Shown here piece after piece: positions 44,834-53,258 of a stretch of 59,132 nt of DNA (positions within the stretch are counted from its first letter, which is position 1; each line of letters opens with the position of its first letter). The translations under genes and the position numbers were made by a program. The notes beneath the pieces were generated by a model, which was not told the DNA's origin, did not search any database, and was given only the letters and a program-made list of their open reading frames with translations. This DNA is from Chromatiales bacterium (GTDB lineage Bacteria > Pseudomonadota > Gammaproteobacteria > JAGRCI01): NCBI GenBank assembly GCA_020445565.1, contig JAGRGI010000131.1:1-59132 (forward strand), written 5' to 3'.

Positions 44834-45402
44834 ACGAATCGACAACACATTGCACCAGAAAGTGGCGGTGCCTGGCGCCCGCGTATGGCTATATCGGTGT
44901 ACACTGAAAAAATAATTTACATTAGAAAGGTTGCATAAGTTACTGTCTCTGCAATACTGGATTTGAAAGCCTTCCCATCGCACAGCCACTATGCCTGATG
45001 TTGGCGTGAAAAGTGCCTCGGTAATCCACAAGCGAATCGGCCACTTTTCGGCTCCTTCTGCAACTTCGGGGGTGTACCATGGTACAAGTCTACGAGATCA
45101 CAACCGGCAGGGTTCTTAGCTCTCATGGCCGGTGTCACTCGGGCCCGGTAGAAAATCCTGCAAACCCACACGCTCCTGCGTCTGAGACACAGCTACAACT
45201 CCAACCGGTCGAAATTTCCGTTCCTGTGGTGCGGGACACGCCCAGTGCCCTGTTGGCTGCGGGTCCCTGGTGGTAGTAAGCTTGTGCCTGACCTTGCTGG
45301 GCGTGCGTTACGGAGTTTGCGACGCTCTGTTAACAGACGTAAGGGTCTTGGCTAACACTCCGGAAAATCGGCAATGATGCCGCTCCGGGGGAGGTTCAAT
45401 CC
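44834..45402 (+). promoter_or_regulatory. 569-base gap with a candidate promoter and an inverted repeat
   Basis: After the polysaccharide polymerase the sequence is AT-richer around 44900-44960. TTGCAT (44931-44936) and AATACT (44953-44958) are 16 bases apart and could form a sigma-70 promoter for what follows. Further on, GAAAAGTG (45008-45015) and CACTTTTC (45042-45049) form an 8-base inverted repeat. A possible 65-residue gene (45079-45276) lies inside. The last 120 bases lead to the CPBP gene and its GGGGGAGG ribosome site. Confidence 0.35.
45079..45276 (+). CDS. Possible small protein, 65 residues
   Basis: A short frame starting at an ATG inside the palindrome GTACCATGGTAC, with GGGGG 6 bases upstream. 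It reads MVQVYEITTGRVLSSHGRC and ends SALLAAGPWW. It has one hydrophobic end and no recognisable family. It lies downstream of a possible promoter and an inverted repeat, and before the CPBP protease gene. It could equally be chance. Confidence 0.25.
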   Translation: MVQVYEITTGRVLSSHGRCHSGPVENPANPHAPASETQLQLQPVEISVPVVRDTPSALLAAGPWW

Positions 45403-46830
45403 ATGGGTTCGCTGCCGCGGACCGATTGGTTGGGAATCGGTCTTGCTCTATTACTGATCAGCCTGGTTGCCTTTGCGGTGGCCACGCGTGTCGGCCACAG
45501 CCGGCTGGACGATCTCCAGTATCCAGCCGAATCCCTGGGTCGCGTACTTGACCGGCATCTCGGTTTTTACGAATCCTACCCACCCCTCCCGTCCTGGGAA
45601 AAACTCCTGCATCGCGCTTTGTTCGGAACGCCTGATGCGGTTCTGGATGAATCCCTGGGCATGGCCGATGAGGTCCTGGCCTATCTGCATGGAGAGCGCG
45701 AGCAGGCGCAACCTTGGACAGTACGCAATATTCTGGCGCGGGTTGCGGTGGCGCTCGGCGAGGCTGGGCGACTGATGGAATTGGAACGTGTCCTGACACG
45801 CATGGATGAGGATCTGGAGGCATCTGCCATGGCCGATGCGGTACGTCAGGCTTATCTGTACGATGAAGCCGTGTTGTCCGCGGCAGAGGCCAGGGCAGGC
45901 GCCGCCCTGCTGCCCTGGGGATGGGCCTCGGACCGGCTTCGTTTAAAGCTGACGCGATGGTACGCGGATGACAAACTTGCCAGCTTACTGACAGATCGGC
46001 TGAAGGAGAATGCCAATTCTGCCAGGCACCGGCTGCTCTTGCTGACGGCGATCTTGTTCGTTACTGCGATGGTGGGCCTGCGCTTTCTTCACTGTCTCGG
46101 CAGCTTTCAACGAGATCCCCCCTGGCAGGCGGCTGCCCTGGCGCAACCCTGGTCGTTTGGCGAGGGTATCGGTGTCACGTTACGGGCGGCGGTGCTGGGC
46201 GTCAGTATTTCGATACTCTTGCAGATCTACGCCGGTCCCTATTTTCGGCCAGGCTTTCTGGCGTCCTGGAGCACCTTGTTTGCTTCACTGCCCATGCTTT
46301 GGCTGATTCAGCGGCGCTTATTGTCCCCGCGTGGCTTGAGCCTTGCCGACGCCTTCGGTTTGAATCGCCCGCTTCGTGGATGGAAATCTCTGCCTGCGGT
46401 GTTGGGGGTGGTCTTGCTCCTCGACTGGGGTGGGACCTTCCTCATCTCCTGGGGGACCTGGCACCTGGGGTGGGGGGCGCATTGGTCCGAGAGTCTCCAT
46501 GAACGTATGATTTTCGGTCCCTGGGACAGCAATTTTTTCAGCGCTATCAACCTGGTAGTCTGGGCACCGCTGTTCGAGGAGATCGGGTTCAGAGGATTGT
46601 TGTATGTCAGCCTGAGGGCAGTGATGCCGTTTTGGTCCGCCGCGCTGCTGAGTGCGATTGTCTTCAGCGCCCTGCACCTCTACTCCCTGCCGGGCTTTCT
46701 TTCGGTGTTCTGGAGCGGCTTGGTCATGGCCTGGGCCTTCGAGCGCCTGCGCAGCCTCGTACCCGGTATTCTGGTGCACGCTGCCGGCAATGGCGTCTCC
46801 TTGGCGGTCGTTCTGCTGTTTTACCGCTGA
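45403..46830 (+). CDS. CPBP (CAAX-type) intramembrane metalloprotease with long extracytoplasmic domain
   Basis: A 475-residue protein. One span (about 8-27) precedes a soluble segment of some 170 residues, then about eight spans. The CPBP catalytic motifs are Glu392-Glu393 in FEEIGFRG, His425 in FSALHLYS and His459/Asn463 in LVHAAGNG. The protease probably cuts membrane proteins; in bacteria, relatives act in bacteriocin immunity, protein processing and sorting. It follows the polysaccharide and PEP-CTERM-like genes, so a role in surface-protein processing is possible but unproven. The ATG has a strong GGGGGAGG ribosome site. Confidence 0.88.
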   Translation: MGSLPRTDWLGIGLALLLISLVAFAVATRVGHSRLDDLQYPAESLGRVLDRHLGFYESYPPLPSWEKLLHRALFGTPDAVLDESLGMADEVLAYLHGEREQAQPWTVRNILARVAVALGEAGRLMELERVLTRMDEDLEASAMADAVRQAYLYDEAVLSAAEARAGAALLPWGWASDRLRLKLTRWYADDKLASLLTDRLKENANSARHRLLLLTAILFVTAMVGLRFLHCLGSFQRDPPWQAAALAQPWSFGEGIGVTLRAAVLGVSISILLQIYAGPYFRPGFLASWSTLFASLPMLWLIQRRLLSPRGLSLADAFGLNRPLRGWKSLPAVLGVVLLLDWGGTFLISWGTWHLGWGAHWSESLHERMIFGPWDSNFFSAINLVVWAPLFEEIGFRGLLYVSLRAVMPFWSAALLSAIVFSALHLYSLPGFLSVFWSGLVMAWAFERLRSLVPGILVHAAGNGVSLAVVLLFYR

Positions 46831-46917
46831 CAGCGAGTTCGTACAGGACAAGTCCGGCTATTCTTAACTCCACCATGAGCGACTCGCCAAGCCGCCTGCT
46901 CGCGGCGGCTCTGTTCG

Positions 46918-47817
46918 ATGCGAGCCTTTTTCACTGACCGTTTCGCCATCCCCGTACCGCCTGGGCATCGTTTCCCGGTGGGTAAATATCGTCGCCTGCG
47001 CGAGCGCTTGCTGGATGAGCACGTCTTGCATGCGGCGGAATTGTTCGAACCGGAACCCGTCTGTGCCGATGAGTTGTCTCGTGCCCACGCAGACGACTAT
47101 GTGTCGAGAATGCTGGCCGGGTACATGACCGATCGGGAGATGCGTCGCATCGGCTTTCCCTGGTCCGAGGCTCTGGTGGAGCGTTCATGCCGTTCCTGCG
47201 GGGGGACGCTGGCGGCGGCTCGTGCGGCTCTGACCGATGGCATTGCGGTGAATCTTGCCGGTGGCACCCACCATGCCTGCTACGATCATGGCGAAGGTTT
47301 CTGCGTGTTCAACGACACGGTTGTCGCCGCTCGTGCGTTGCAAGCCAGTGGCGAGGCAAGGAGGATACTGGTGGTGGATCTGGACGTACACCAGGGCAAC
47401 GGCACCGCGGAGATCGCTGCGGGCGACGAAACCATCTATACATTTTCCATGCACGGCGAAGGCAATTACCCGGTACGCAAGTCGGTCAGCGACCTCGATA
47501 TTGCCTTGGCCGATGCCACCGGCGACGAGGACTATCTCGACGCGTTGCGGATGGCATGGGAGAAACTGGCAGAATTTCGTGCCGATCTGGTGATCTATAT
47601 CGCAGGCGCCGACCCCTATGCAAGTGATCGACTGGGCAGACTTGCGCTTACCAAGGAGGGCCTGCGACAGCGGGACGAGATTGTCGTCGCGGCCTGTCGG
47701 GCTGCCCACATACCGCTGGCCGTGACTCTGGGGGGAGGCTATGCACAGGTCCTGGAAGACATCGTTGACATCCATTTGAGCACCGTGCACACCGCAAAGC
47801 GGATGGGCATGGCGTGA
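46918..47817 (+). CDS. Histone deacetylase family hydrolase
   Basis: A 299-residue arginase/deacetylase-fold enzyme. The active site is complete: His118-His119 (GGTHHACYDHGEGFCVFND), zinc ligands Asp156 and His158 (DLDVHQGNG) and Asp232 (GADPYASDRLG), and the C-terminal LGGGYAQ. Such bacterial enzymes deacetylate small amines, polyamines or acetyl-lysine; the substrate here is unknown. The class usually has a Tyr near the end; none sits in the LGGGYA context except Tyr in GGGY itself, as in many bacterial members. Its stop overlaps the start of the carrier gene by 4 bases (GTGA), so the two are coupled. Confidence 0.93.
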   Translation: MRAFFTDRFAIPVPPGHRFPVGKYRRLRERLLDEHVLHAAELFEPEPVCADELSRAHADDYVSRMLAGYMTDREMRRIGFPWSEALVERSCRSCGGTLAAARAALTDGIAVNLAGGTHHACYDHGEGFCVFNDTVVAARALQASGEARRILVVDLDVHQGNGTAEIAAGDETIYTFSMHGEGNYPVRKSVSDLDIALADATGDEDYLDALRMAWEKLAEFRADLVIYIAGADPYASDRLGRLALTKEGLRQRDEIVVAACRAAHIPLAVTLGGGYAQVLEDIVDIHLSTVHTAKRMGMA

Positions 47818-49088
47818 GCATGCTACTGCGGCGTTGGTTTCGCATCGAAGACCGGGAGCTGGCCCCGGTACTTTGGGCATTCGCCTATTTTTACTTTCTG
47901 CTGAGCGCCTATTACCTTCTGCGTCCGGTGCGCGACGAAATGGGCGTGCGGGCCGGTCTCGGCCAGTTGCCATGGCTGTTCAGCGCCACCTTCGTGGCGA
48001 TGTTGTTGGTTACCCCGCTGTTTGGTTGGGCGGCAACCCGCTTGCCTTCGCGGCGGCTGGTGCCGGCGGTCTATGGCTTTTTCATCGTCAACATTCTGCT
48101 GTTCTACCTCGCCATGGACCGGCAGATCGCGCCGGCCTGGGTGGCGGGAAGTTACTTCGTCTGGTTGAGTGTGTTCAACCTGTTCGTGGTTTCTGTGTTC
48201 TGGAGCGTCATGGCGGACCTGTTCCGGCCGGACCAGTCGCGCCGAGTGTTCGGACTGATCGCCGCGGGCGGCAGCGCCGGTGCCATCACCGGGCCGGGGC
48301 TGGCGGCTTGGCTGGTAGGGAGGGTTCAGCCCGATGGCCTGCTGCCCCTGGCGGCCCTGCTGATGCTGTTGGCCCTGGTCTGCGCGCTACGGCTTTTCAC
48401 CTGGCGGAGCAGGCAGTCCGGCTCAACACCCGTACAGCAGCAGGGCTTGGGCGGCGGCATTCTGGAGGGCATACGTCTGCTGGCGGGTTCTCGTTATCTG
48501 TTGTGGATCGGTGTGTTCATTTGGTGCTACACCAGCCTCGCGACTTTCCTATACTTCGAGCAGGCGGCGGTGGTGAAAGCGAGCTTTGCCGACAGTGCGG
48601 AGCGTACCCAGGCTTTCGCCCTGATCGATCTGGTCGTGAACAGCCTGACGATCCTGCTGCAACTGTTTGTTACGGCGCGTCTGGCGACCCGCCTGGGTTT
48701 GTCGGTCACTTTGGCCTTATTGCCAGCGCTGATGCTTGTCGGCTTCACCTTGCTGGCGATGTTCCCGGTTTTCGCCGTGCTGGCGGCTGTTCAGGTGGTG
48801 CGGCGAGCGGGTAATTACGCCGTTACCAAGCCGGGCCGTGAGATGTTGTTTACGCTCGTCTCGCAGCGCGAGAAATACAAGGCCAAGAATGTCATCGATA
48901 CGCTGGTCTATCGTGGCGGCGATGCGGTCAGTGGCTGGCTGTTCGCCGGTCTTGGGGCTTTGGGGCTCGGTACGGCGGGGATCGCCTGGGTAGGGGTCGC
49001 GCTGGCAGCACTCTGGACACTTGTCGGGCTACGTCTCGGCAGGATGGGCGAGGCCAGGGCGGCAGCGTATACCCGTGACGAGCAATAG
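47814..49088 (+). CDS. Npt/TlcA-like nucleotide-transporter-type carrier (MFS fold)
   Basis: A 424-residue inner-membrane protein with about twelve spans. Features shared with the ATP/ADP translocase-like (Npt1/Npt2) group found in free-living bacteria are FAYFYFLLSAYYLLRPVRDEMG, WSVMADLFRPDQSRRVFGLIAAGGSAGAI and the late motif YAVTKPGREMLFTLVSQREKYKAKNVIDT with YRGGDAVSGW. The function of these free-living members is unknown, and nucleotide transport should not be assumed. It starts at a GTG (47814) overlapping the deacetylase stop; an ATG lies 6 bases later. Confidence 0.82.
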   Translation: MSMLLRRWFRIEDRELAPVLWAFAYFYFLLSAYYLLRPVRDEMGVRAGLGQLPWLFSATFVAMLLVTPLFGWAATRLPSRRLVPAVYGFFIVNILLFYLAMDRQIAPAWVAGSYFVWLSVFNLFVVSVFWSVMADLFRPDQSRRVFGLIAAGGSAGAITGPGLAAWLVGRVQPDGLLPLAALLMLLALVCALRLFTWRSRQSGSTPVQQQGLGGGILEGIRLLAGSRYLLWIGVFIWCYTSLATFLYFEQAAVVKASFADSAERTQAFALIDLVVNSLTILLQLFVTARLATRLGLSVTLALLPALMLVGFTLLAMFPVFAVLAAVQVVRRAGNYAVTKPGREMLFTLVSQREKYKAKNVIDTLVYRGGDAVSGWLFAGLGALGLGTAGIAWVGVALAALWTLVGLRLGRMGEARAAAYTRDEQ

Positions 49089-49134
49089 CGATTGTGTAAG
49101 GGGCTGGCAGCCCGAATTCAGACGAGGTTTGACG

Positions 49135-49845
49135 ATGCGATTACTGGTTTTCGTTGTGCTGATTCTCGGTTCTGCGCTGGCCTACCCGAACCAGCCGCAA
49201 CCGGGCGTGACTCTGATTTATAACGAGAGCCGTCCAGGGGAACCTTCTTCCATGGTGCGGTATATCGTTCGTGGCAATTCGATGCGAACGGATTTTGGGC
49301 CCGACAGCGCGGGTTTTGTGCTATTCAATGGTGATGAACAGACCATCTACAGCGTTAACGACCAGGACCGGAGCATCCTGATTATTCATCCACCCGTCGG
49401 TCACGTTGACCTGCCCGATGATCTGGCCTTGGGTGAGTCGCGCGTCGAGGTCTCGGATGTTCCGCAAGTGGGCGGCGCGGAGCCTGAACATTATCGCTAC
49501 ACAGCGGGAGGGCAGGTTTGCGAAGATGTTTACTCCGTACCCGGCATGCTCGAAGACGCTCTGCCGGCACTTCGTGCCTACCATACTGTGCTGGCCAGGG
49601 AGCAGTTAACCACTATCGACCGCATCCCCCCTGAACTGCGCGATCCCTGTGAAATGGCGCGCTACGTCTATGCGCCAACTCGGCATTTGAATCACGGCCT
49701 GCTGATTCGCCAATCCGACGGTCGGGGTTTCTTGCGCGAATTGGTTACCTTTCGCGAGAACAAGGCGATCAATCCGGTACTTTTCGAGCTACCCGCCGAC
49801 TATCGGCGTATGAGCTTGAGCGATTTGAGCCTCCCCCTGGAATAA
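49135..49845 (+). CDS. Secreted hypothetical protein
   Basis: A 236-residue protein with a signal peptide (MRLLVFVVLILGSALA). The mature part has GVTLIYNESRPGEPSSMVRYIVRGNSMRTDFG, then FNGDEQTIYSVNDQDRSILII. This is a pattern seen in periplasmic DUF4412-like proteins that bind through a beta-sandwich. Two cysteines (GQVCED and DPCEMA) may form a disulfide. I cannot assign a family with confidence. ACGAGG lies 7 bases before the ATG at 49135; the open frame begins earlier. The next gene starts directly after its stop. Confidence 0.65.
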   Translation: MRLLVFVVLILGSALAYPNQPQPGVTLIYNESRPGEPSSMVRYIVRGNSMRTDFGPDSAGFVLFNGDEQTIYSVNDQDRSILIIHPPVGHVDLPDDLALGESRVEVSDVPQVGGAEPEHYRYTAGGQVCEDVYSVPGMLEDALPALRAYHTVLAREQLTTIDRIPPELRDPCEMARYVYAPTRHLNHGLLIRQSDGRGFLRELVTFRENKAINPVLFELPADYRRMSLSDLSLPLE

Positions 49846-50298
49846 ATGCACCTGCTTGCCTACGTCAGCCAGGTTCACGACTGTGACAAGGACATCGGGC
49901 CGATGCTCGATGAGATATGCGCGGTGTCCAAGCGGAATAACGCCCGTGACGGCATAACGGGCGTACTGTTTCATCACCGGGGAAAGTTTCTACAAGTGGT
50001 GGAGGGAGAGGAGGAGGCCCTACGCGCGCTTTGGGCGCGGCTCATCCTGGATCCCCGACATGAAAGTTTGCACGTTCTGCTGGATCAACCCGTGACAGAC
50101 CGCGAATTCGCCGATTGGAATATGGACGCCTTTGACTTGAGCGACACCGATCAACTCGATCTGGATGTCTTGCAGGCGATTCGCGATCTCTACCTTGAGA
50201 ACATGACGCTCACTGCCGCGGATTTCATCGAGGTGCTCAAGGAGTTCCTCACCATGCCGGGTTTGGACGCGCTTTTCGGGTGCAATGGGAAAAGTTGA
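49846..50298 (+). CDS. BLUF-domain blue-light photoreceptor
   Basis: A 150-residue cytoplasmic flavin-binding sensor. The key BLUF residues are present: Tyr6 (LLAYVSQ), Asn31/Asn32 in KRNNARDGITGVLF, Gln50 in KFLQVVEG, and Trp91 with Met93 in ADWNMDAF. The Tyr-Gln pair is what shifts flavin hydrogen bonding on blue-light absorption. After the ~95-residue domain a helical tail of about 50 residues follows, too short for an enzyme domain, so output must be through a partner protein. The start ATG follows the previous stop without a gap. Confidence 0.92.
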   Translation: MHLLAYVSQVHDCDKDIGPMLDEICAVSKRNNARDGITGVLFHHRGKFLQVVEGEEEALRALWARLILDPRHESLHVLLDQPVTDREFADWNMDAFDLSDTDQLDLDVLQAIRDLYLENMTLTAADFIEVLKEFLTMPGLDALFGCNGKS

Positions 50299-50362
50299 CC
50301 CGTCTTGCTTTCCTGTTGGACCATGATCCAACAACCCTATTGAATAATCGGCGGAGACTCCC

Positions 50363-50974
50363 ATGAACCTGATGCGCGGGCTCGTTCGCTTTTTCCCCAT
50401 TGCCGTTCTGCTTGGCCTGCTCACGGGCTGCGGCATCAACAACATACCGACCTTCGACGAGGAAACCACTGCCAAGTGGAGCCAGGTGGTCAACCAATAC
50501 AAGCGGCGCGCTGATCTGATTCCCAATCTGGTGAAGACGGTGCAGGGCTATGCCTCCCATGAGAAGGACGTGCTCACCCAGGTGACCGAGGCGCGTGCCA
50601 AGGTATCGCAGATGCAACTGCCGCCGGACGTGCTCAGCAATCCCGACGCCTTCAAGTCCTTCGAACAGAACCAATCCCAGCTCACCTCGGCACTTTCCCG
50701 TTTGATGTTGGTGGTGGAGCGCTACCCGGATCTGAAGGCCAGCCAGAACTTTCTCGCTTTGCAGTCTCAACTGGAAGGGACGGAGAACCGTATATCGGTG
50801 GCGAGACGCGATTACATCGAGGCAGTGAAGGTTTACAACACCGAGCTGCGCACCATACCGGGCCGCTGGTGGCGGGATTTCCTCTACCCGGAGGCACAGC
50901 CCAAGCAGAATTTCAGCGTCGCCGAAGACGAGATGAAGCAGATCGAAAAGGCTCCGGAGGTACAGTTCAATTAG
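50363..50974 (+). CDS. lemA: LemA family lipoprotein
   Basis: A 203-residue LemA-type protein. Its signal ends in LLTGCG with Cys23, so it is probably lipidated; most of the rest is long helices. Family blocks are WSQVVNQYKRRADLIPNLV, VQGYASHEKDVLTQVTEARAK, SRLMLVVERYPDLKASQNF and AVKVYNTELRTIPGRWWRDFL. The TPM gene follows after 10 bases, and a second TPM gene after that. The LemA/TPM pairing is common but its function is poorly known. Confidence 0.94.
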   Translation: MNLMRGLVRFFPIAVLLGLLTGCGINNIPTFDEETTAKWSQVVNQYKRRADLIPNLVKTVQGYASHEKDVLTQVTEARAKVSQMQLPPDVLSNPDAFKSFEQNQSQLTSALSRLMLVVERYPDLKASQNFLALQSQLEGTENRISVARRDYIEAVKVYNTELRTIPGRWWRDFLYPEAQPKQNFSVAEDEMKQIEKAPEVQFN

Positions 50975-50984
50975 GGTCTCGACA

Positions 50985-51791
50985 ATGCGCTGGTGGTGCC
51001 TTGCAGCGCTGTTTTGCGCGGCCGTTTGGGCGGGTATCGACTTTCCGCCTTTGACGGGGAGGGTGGTTGATCAGGCTGGACTGCTGGATATGGCCACGCG
51101 ACAGACGATCACCGAAGTGCTTGCTGCCCATGAAAAGGCCACCGGCAATCAGTTGGTGGTGGTTACACTGAAGTCGCTGAACGGCATGGATATCGCCGAT
51201 TACGGTTACCAACTGGGCCGCCACTGGGGTATCGGCAGAAAGGACCGTAACAACGGTGTTCTGCTGATCGTTGTGCCCAATGAACGCAAGGTCCGCATTG
51301 AGGTGGGGTACGGCCTGGAGGGCGCGCTCACCGACGCCTTGAGCAGGACCATCATCGATCGTGAAATCCTGCCCCGCTTCAAAGCCGGCGACTATCCGAA
51401 CGGCGTTAAACAGGGTGTGGATGCGATCCTGGCTGCCATCAAGGGTGAATATGAAGCGCCGACCAGGTCCGCCACGGCGGATGCCGATCAGGAGGGCCTG
51501 ATCGGTTTTGTCGCTGTCCTCGGGGCCATGGTTGGCAGCGTGTTTCGGTCGATGTTCGCCAGCAAGGCAGTCGGGCTGGGCATCATCGGCGGAGCGACGG
51601 CCCTGGCTGCCTGGCTCACCGGGGCGATCTTCCTCAGCGTCATGTTCGGCGTCCTTGCGGCGATCTTTTTGTTCAGCAGTCTTCGCGGCGGCGGTGGTTA
51701 TTACGGTGGCGGCTCCGGCGGGGGCTATGGTGGTGGATTCGGCGGCGGTGGCGGCAGTTTTGGGGGCGGAGGCGCCTCCGGGAGTTGGTGA
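50985..51791 (+). CDS. TPM-domain membrane protein (YgcG-like)
   Basis: A 268-residue protein with a signal peptide (about 1-17), then a periplasmic TPM domain (about 18-150): DFPPLTGRVVDQAGLLD, HEKATGNQLVVVTLKSLNG, GIGRKDRNNGVLLIVVPNERKVRIEVGYGLEGAL and ILPRFKAGDYPNGV. After that come two membrane spans (about 178-220) and a glycine-rich tail (YYGGGSGGGYGGGFGGGGGS) typical of the family. It follows lemA by 10 bases. It probably acts in membrane-protein or envelope quality control; the activity is not established. Confidence 0.92.
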   Translation: MRWWCLAALFCAAVWAGIDFPPLTGRVVDQAGLLDMATRQTITEVLAAHEKATGNQLVVVTLKSLNGMDIADYGYQLGRHWGIGRKDRNNGVLLIVVPNERKVRIEVGYGLEGALTDALSRTIIDREILPRFKAGDYPNGVKQGVDAILAAIKGEYEAPTRSATADADQEGLIGFVAVLGAMVGSVFRSMFASKAVGLGIIGGATALAAWLTGAIFLSVMFGVLAAIFLFSSLRGGGGYYGGGSGGGYGGGFGGGGGSFGGGGASGSW

Positions 51792-51792
51792 T

Positions 51793-52413
51793 ATGGGCAT
51801 ACTGGATGCCAATCAGCGGGCGCGTCTGCGCGCTGCCGTGGAACGGGCGGAGGCCGATACCAGCGGGGAATTCGTAACCGTGCTGGCGAGTGCCGCAGAC
51901 AGCTACCCGTATATTCCCACCCTCTGGGCTGCCTTGATCGCCCTGCTATTGCCGGTTCCCGCGGTTTACGCCGGTCTGGATTGGGAGCAGGCTTACATGC
52001 TTCAAGTGGCGGTATTTTTCGTCTTGGCCAGCCTGTTCCGTTGGGAGCCGATCAAGATGTGTCTGATCCCCGCCGCGGTGAAGCGCCGCCGCGCCTACCG
52101 TTTGGCGCGTGAACAATTCACCAACCTGGGCCTGCACCTTACGCCACGCCGTGCCGGGGTGCTGCTCTTCGTTTCCGCCGCCGAGCGCTATGTGGAGATT
52201 CTTGCCGATCAGGGCATAGCAGAGAAGGTGGACAACACCCGTTGGCAGGGAGTGATCGACGAGTTCGTCGCTGCGGTACGGGCTGGAAACATCGCCGTGG
52301 GCATGGAACGGGGCGTGGAGCGCTGCGCTGCGCTGATGACCGAAGCCTTTCCGCCGGAGTCGAATCAGGTCGACCTGCTGCCAAATCATCTGGTGGAAAT
52401 CGGTCCCGACTAG
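51793..52413 (+). CDS. TPM-domain membrane protein, cytoplasmic type
   Basis: A 206-residue protein without a signal peptide. It starts directly with a TPM-like domain split by two membrane spans: LDANQRARLRAAVERAEADTSGEFVTV, spans at about 44-62 and 69-85, then REQFTNLGLHLTPRRAGVLLFVSAAERYVEIL. The end ADQGIAEKVDNTRWQGVIDEFVAAVRAG is typical of TPM C-termini. It is one base after the previous TPM gene, and its stop overlaps the convergent prmC stop by 4 bases. With LemA it makes a three-gene unit. Confidence 0.88.
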   Translation: MGILDANQRARLRAAVERAEADTSGEFVTVLASAADSYPYIPTLWAALIALLLPVPAVYAGLDWEQAYMLQVAVFFVLASLFRWEPIKMCLIPAAVKRRRAYRLAREQFTNLGLHLTPRRAGVLLFVSAAERYVEILADQGIAEKVDNTRWQGVIDEFVAAVRAGNIAVGMERGVERCAALMTEAFPPESNQVDLLPNHLVEIGPD

Positions 52414-53258
52414 ACCGGGCCTCGCCGACGCGGGCGAAAACCGCCCGTGACCCGCTCATGACCCGCCAGATCCCGATAGGATCGCACGTCTTCATAACCC
52501 TGCTGGCCCAGAATGGAGCGCACTGCCTTCGCCTGCTGCCATCCGTGCTCCATCAGCAGGCGCCCCCCCGTTTTCAACCGCGCCATCGAGGATGCTGCGA
52601 TGATGCGAATGTCATCCAGTCCGTCCGGTCCGGCCGCCAGTGCCTGTCGGGGCTCGAAGCGCAGATCGCCTTGCAACAGGTGCGGGTCGGTCTCGGCCAC
52701 ATAGGGCGGATTGCTGACAATGAGATCGAAGGATTCGGGGGGTAGGGGCTCGCACCAGTTTCCGTGTGCGAAATCGAGCGTTAAACCAAGTTCCCTGGCG
52801 TTTCCACGGGCTACTTCCAGGGCCTCTGGATCGGCGTCCGTGGCGAACAGCATGAGATCGGGTCGTTCCGTTGCCAGGGCCAGGGCGATGGCGCCACTGC
52901 CGGTGCCTAGGTCGGCGACGAGGGCGTTTTGGGGCAGCCCCTGCAGGGCCAGTTCCACGAGGCGTTCGGTTTCGGGGCGGGGTATCAATGTGGCCGGGGT
53001 GACCTTCAATTCCAGCGACCAAAAGCCCCGGGTGCCGGTGATGTAGCTGATCGGTTCTCCGGCTTCGCGGCGTCGGAGCAAATCCAGATAGGCTTGGTAT
53101 TCCCGCTCGGAAAGCGCTTTCTCCGGCCAGGCATACAGCCAGGTGCGGCTGCGATTCAGTGCGTGGGCAAGGAGGATGACCGCTTCCAGCGCTGCATCCC
53201 GTTCCTCTCCCTGGAGTCTGGCCCTGCCTTCGGCGAGGGCCTCGTTGACTTTCGACAC
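52410..53258 (-). CDS. prmC: Release factor glutamine methyltransferase PrmC
   Basis: A 282-residue SAM-dependent methyltransferase that modifies the GGQ glutamine of release factors. The N-terminal helical domain is followed by the Rossmann fold, with ADLGTGSGAIALALATERPD and the catalytic VSNPPYV motif. TRGFWSLELKV and LIPRPETERLVELAL sit before it, as usual. The ATG at 53258 overlaps the prfA stop. It sits directly downstream of prfA, its substrate's gene, and the two form the hemA-prfA-prmC operon common in gammaproteobacteria. Confidence 0.96.
   Translation of the reverse strand: MSKVNEALAEGRARLQGEERDAALEAVILLAHALNRSRTWLYAWPEKALSEREYQAYLDLLRRREAGEPISYITGTRGFWSLELKVTPATLIPRPETERLVELALQGLPQNALVADLGTGSGAIALALATERPDLMLFATDADPEALEVARGNARELGLTLDFAHGNWCEPLPPESFDLIVSNPPYVAETDPHLLQGDLRFEPRQALAAGPDGLDDIRIIAASSMARLKTGGRLLMEHGWQQAKAVRSILGQQGYEDVRSYRDLAGHERVTGGFRPRRRGPV

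Noticed and set aside
45008..45049. Inverted repeat GAAAAGTG/CACTTTTC considered as a riboswitch, including cyclic-di-GMP type
   Set aside because: None of the conserved nucleotides of known riboswitch classes could be matched; kept only as a repeat.
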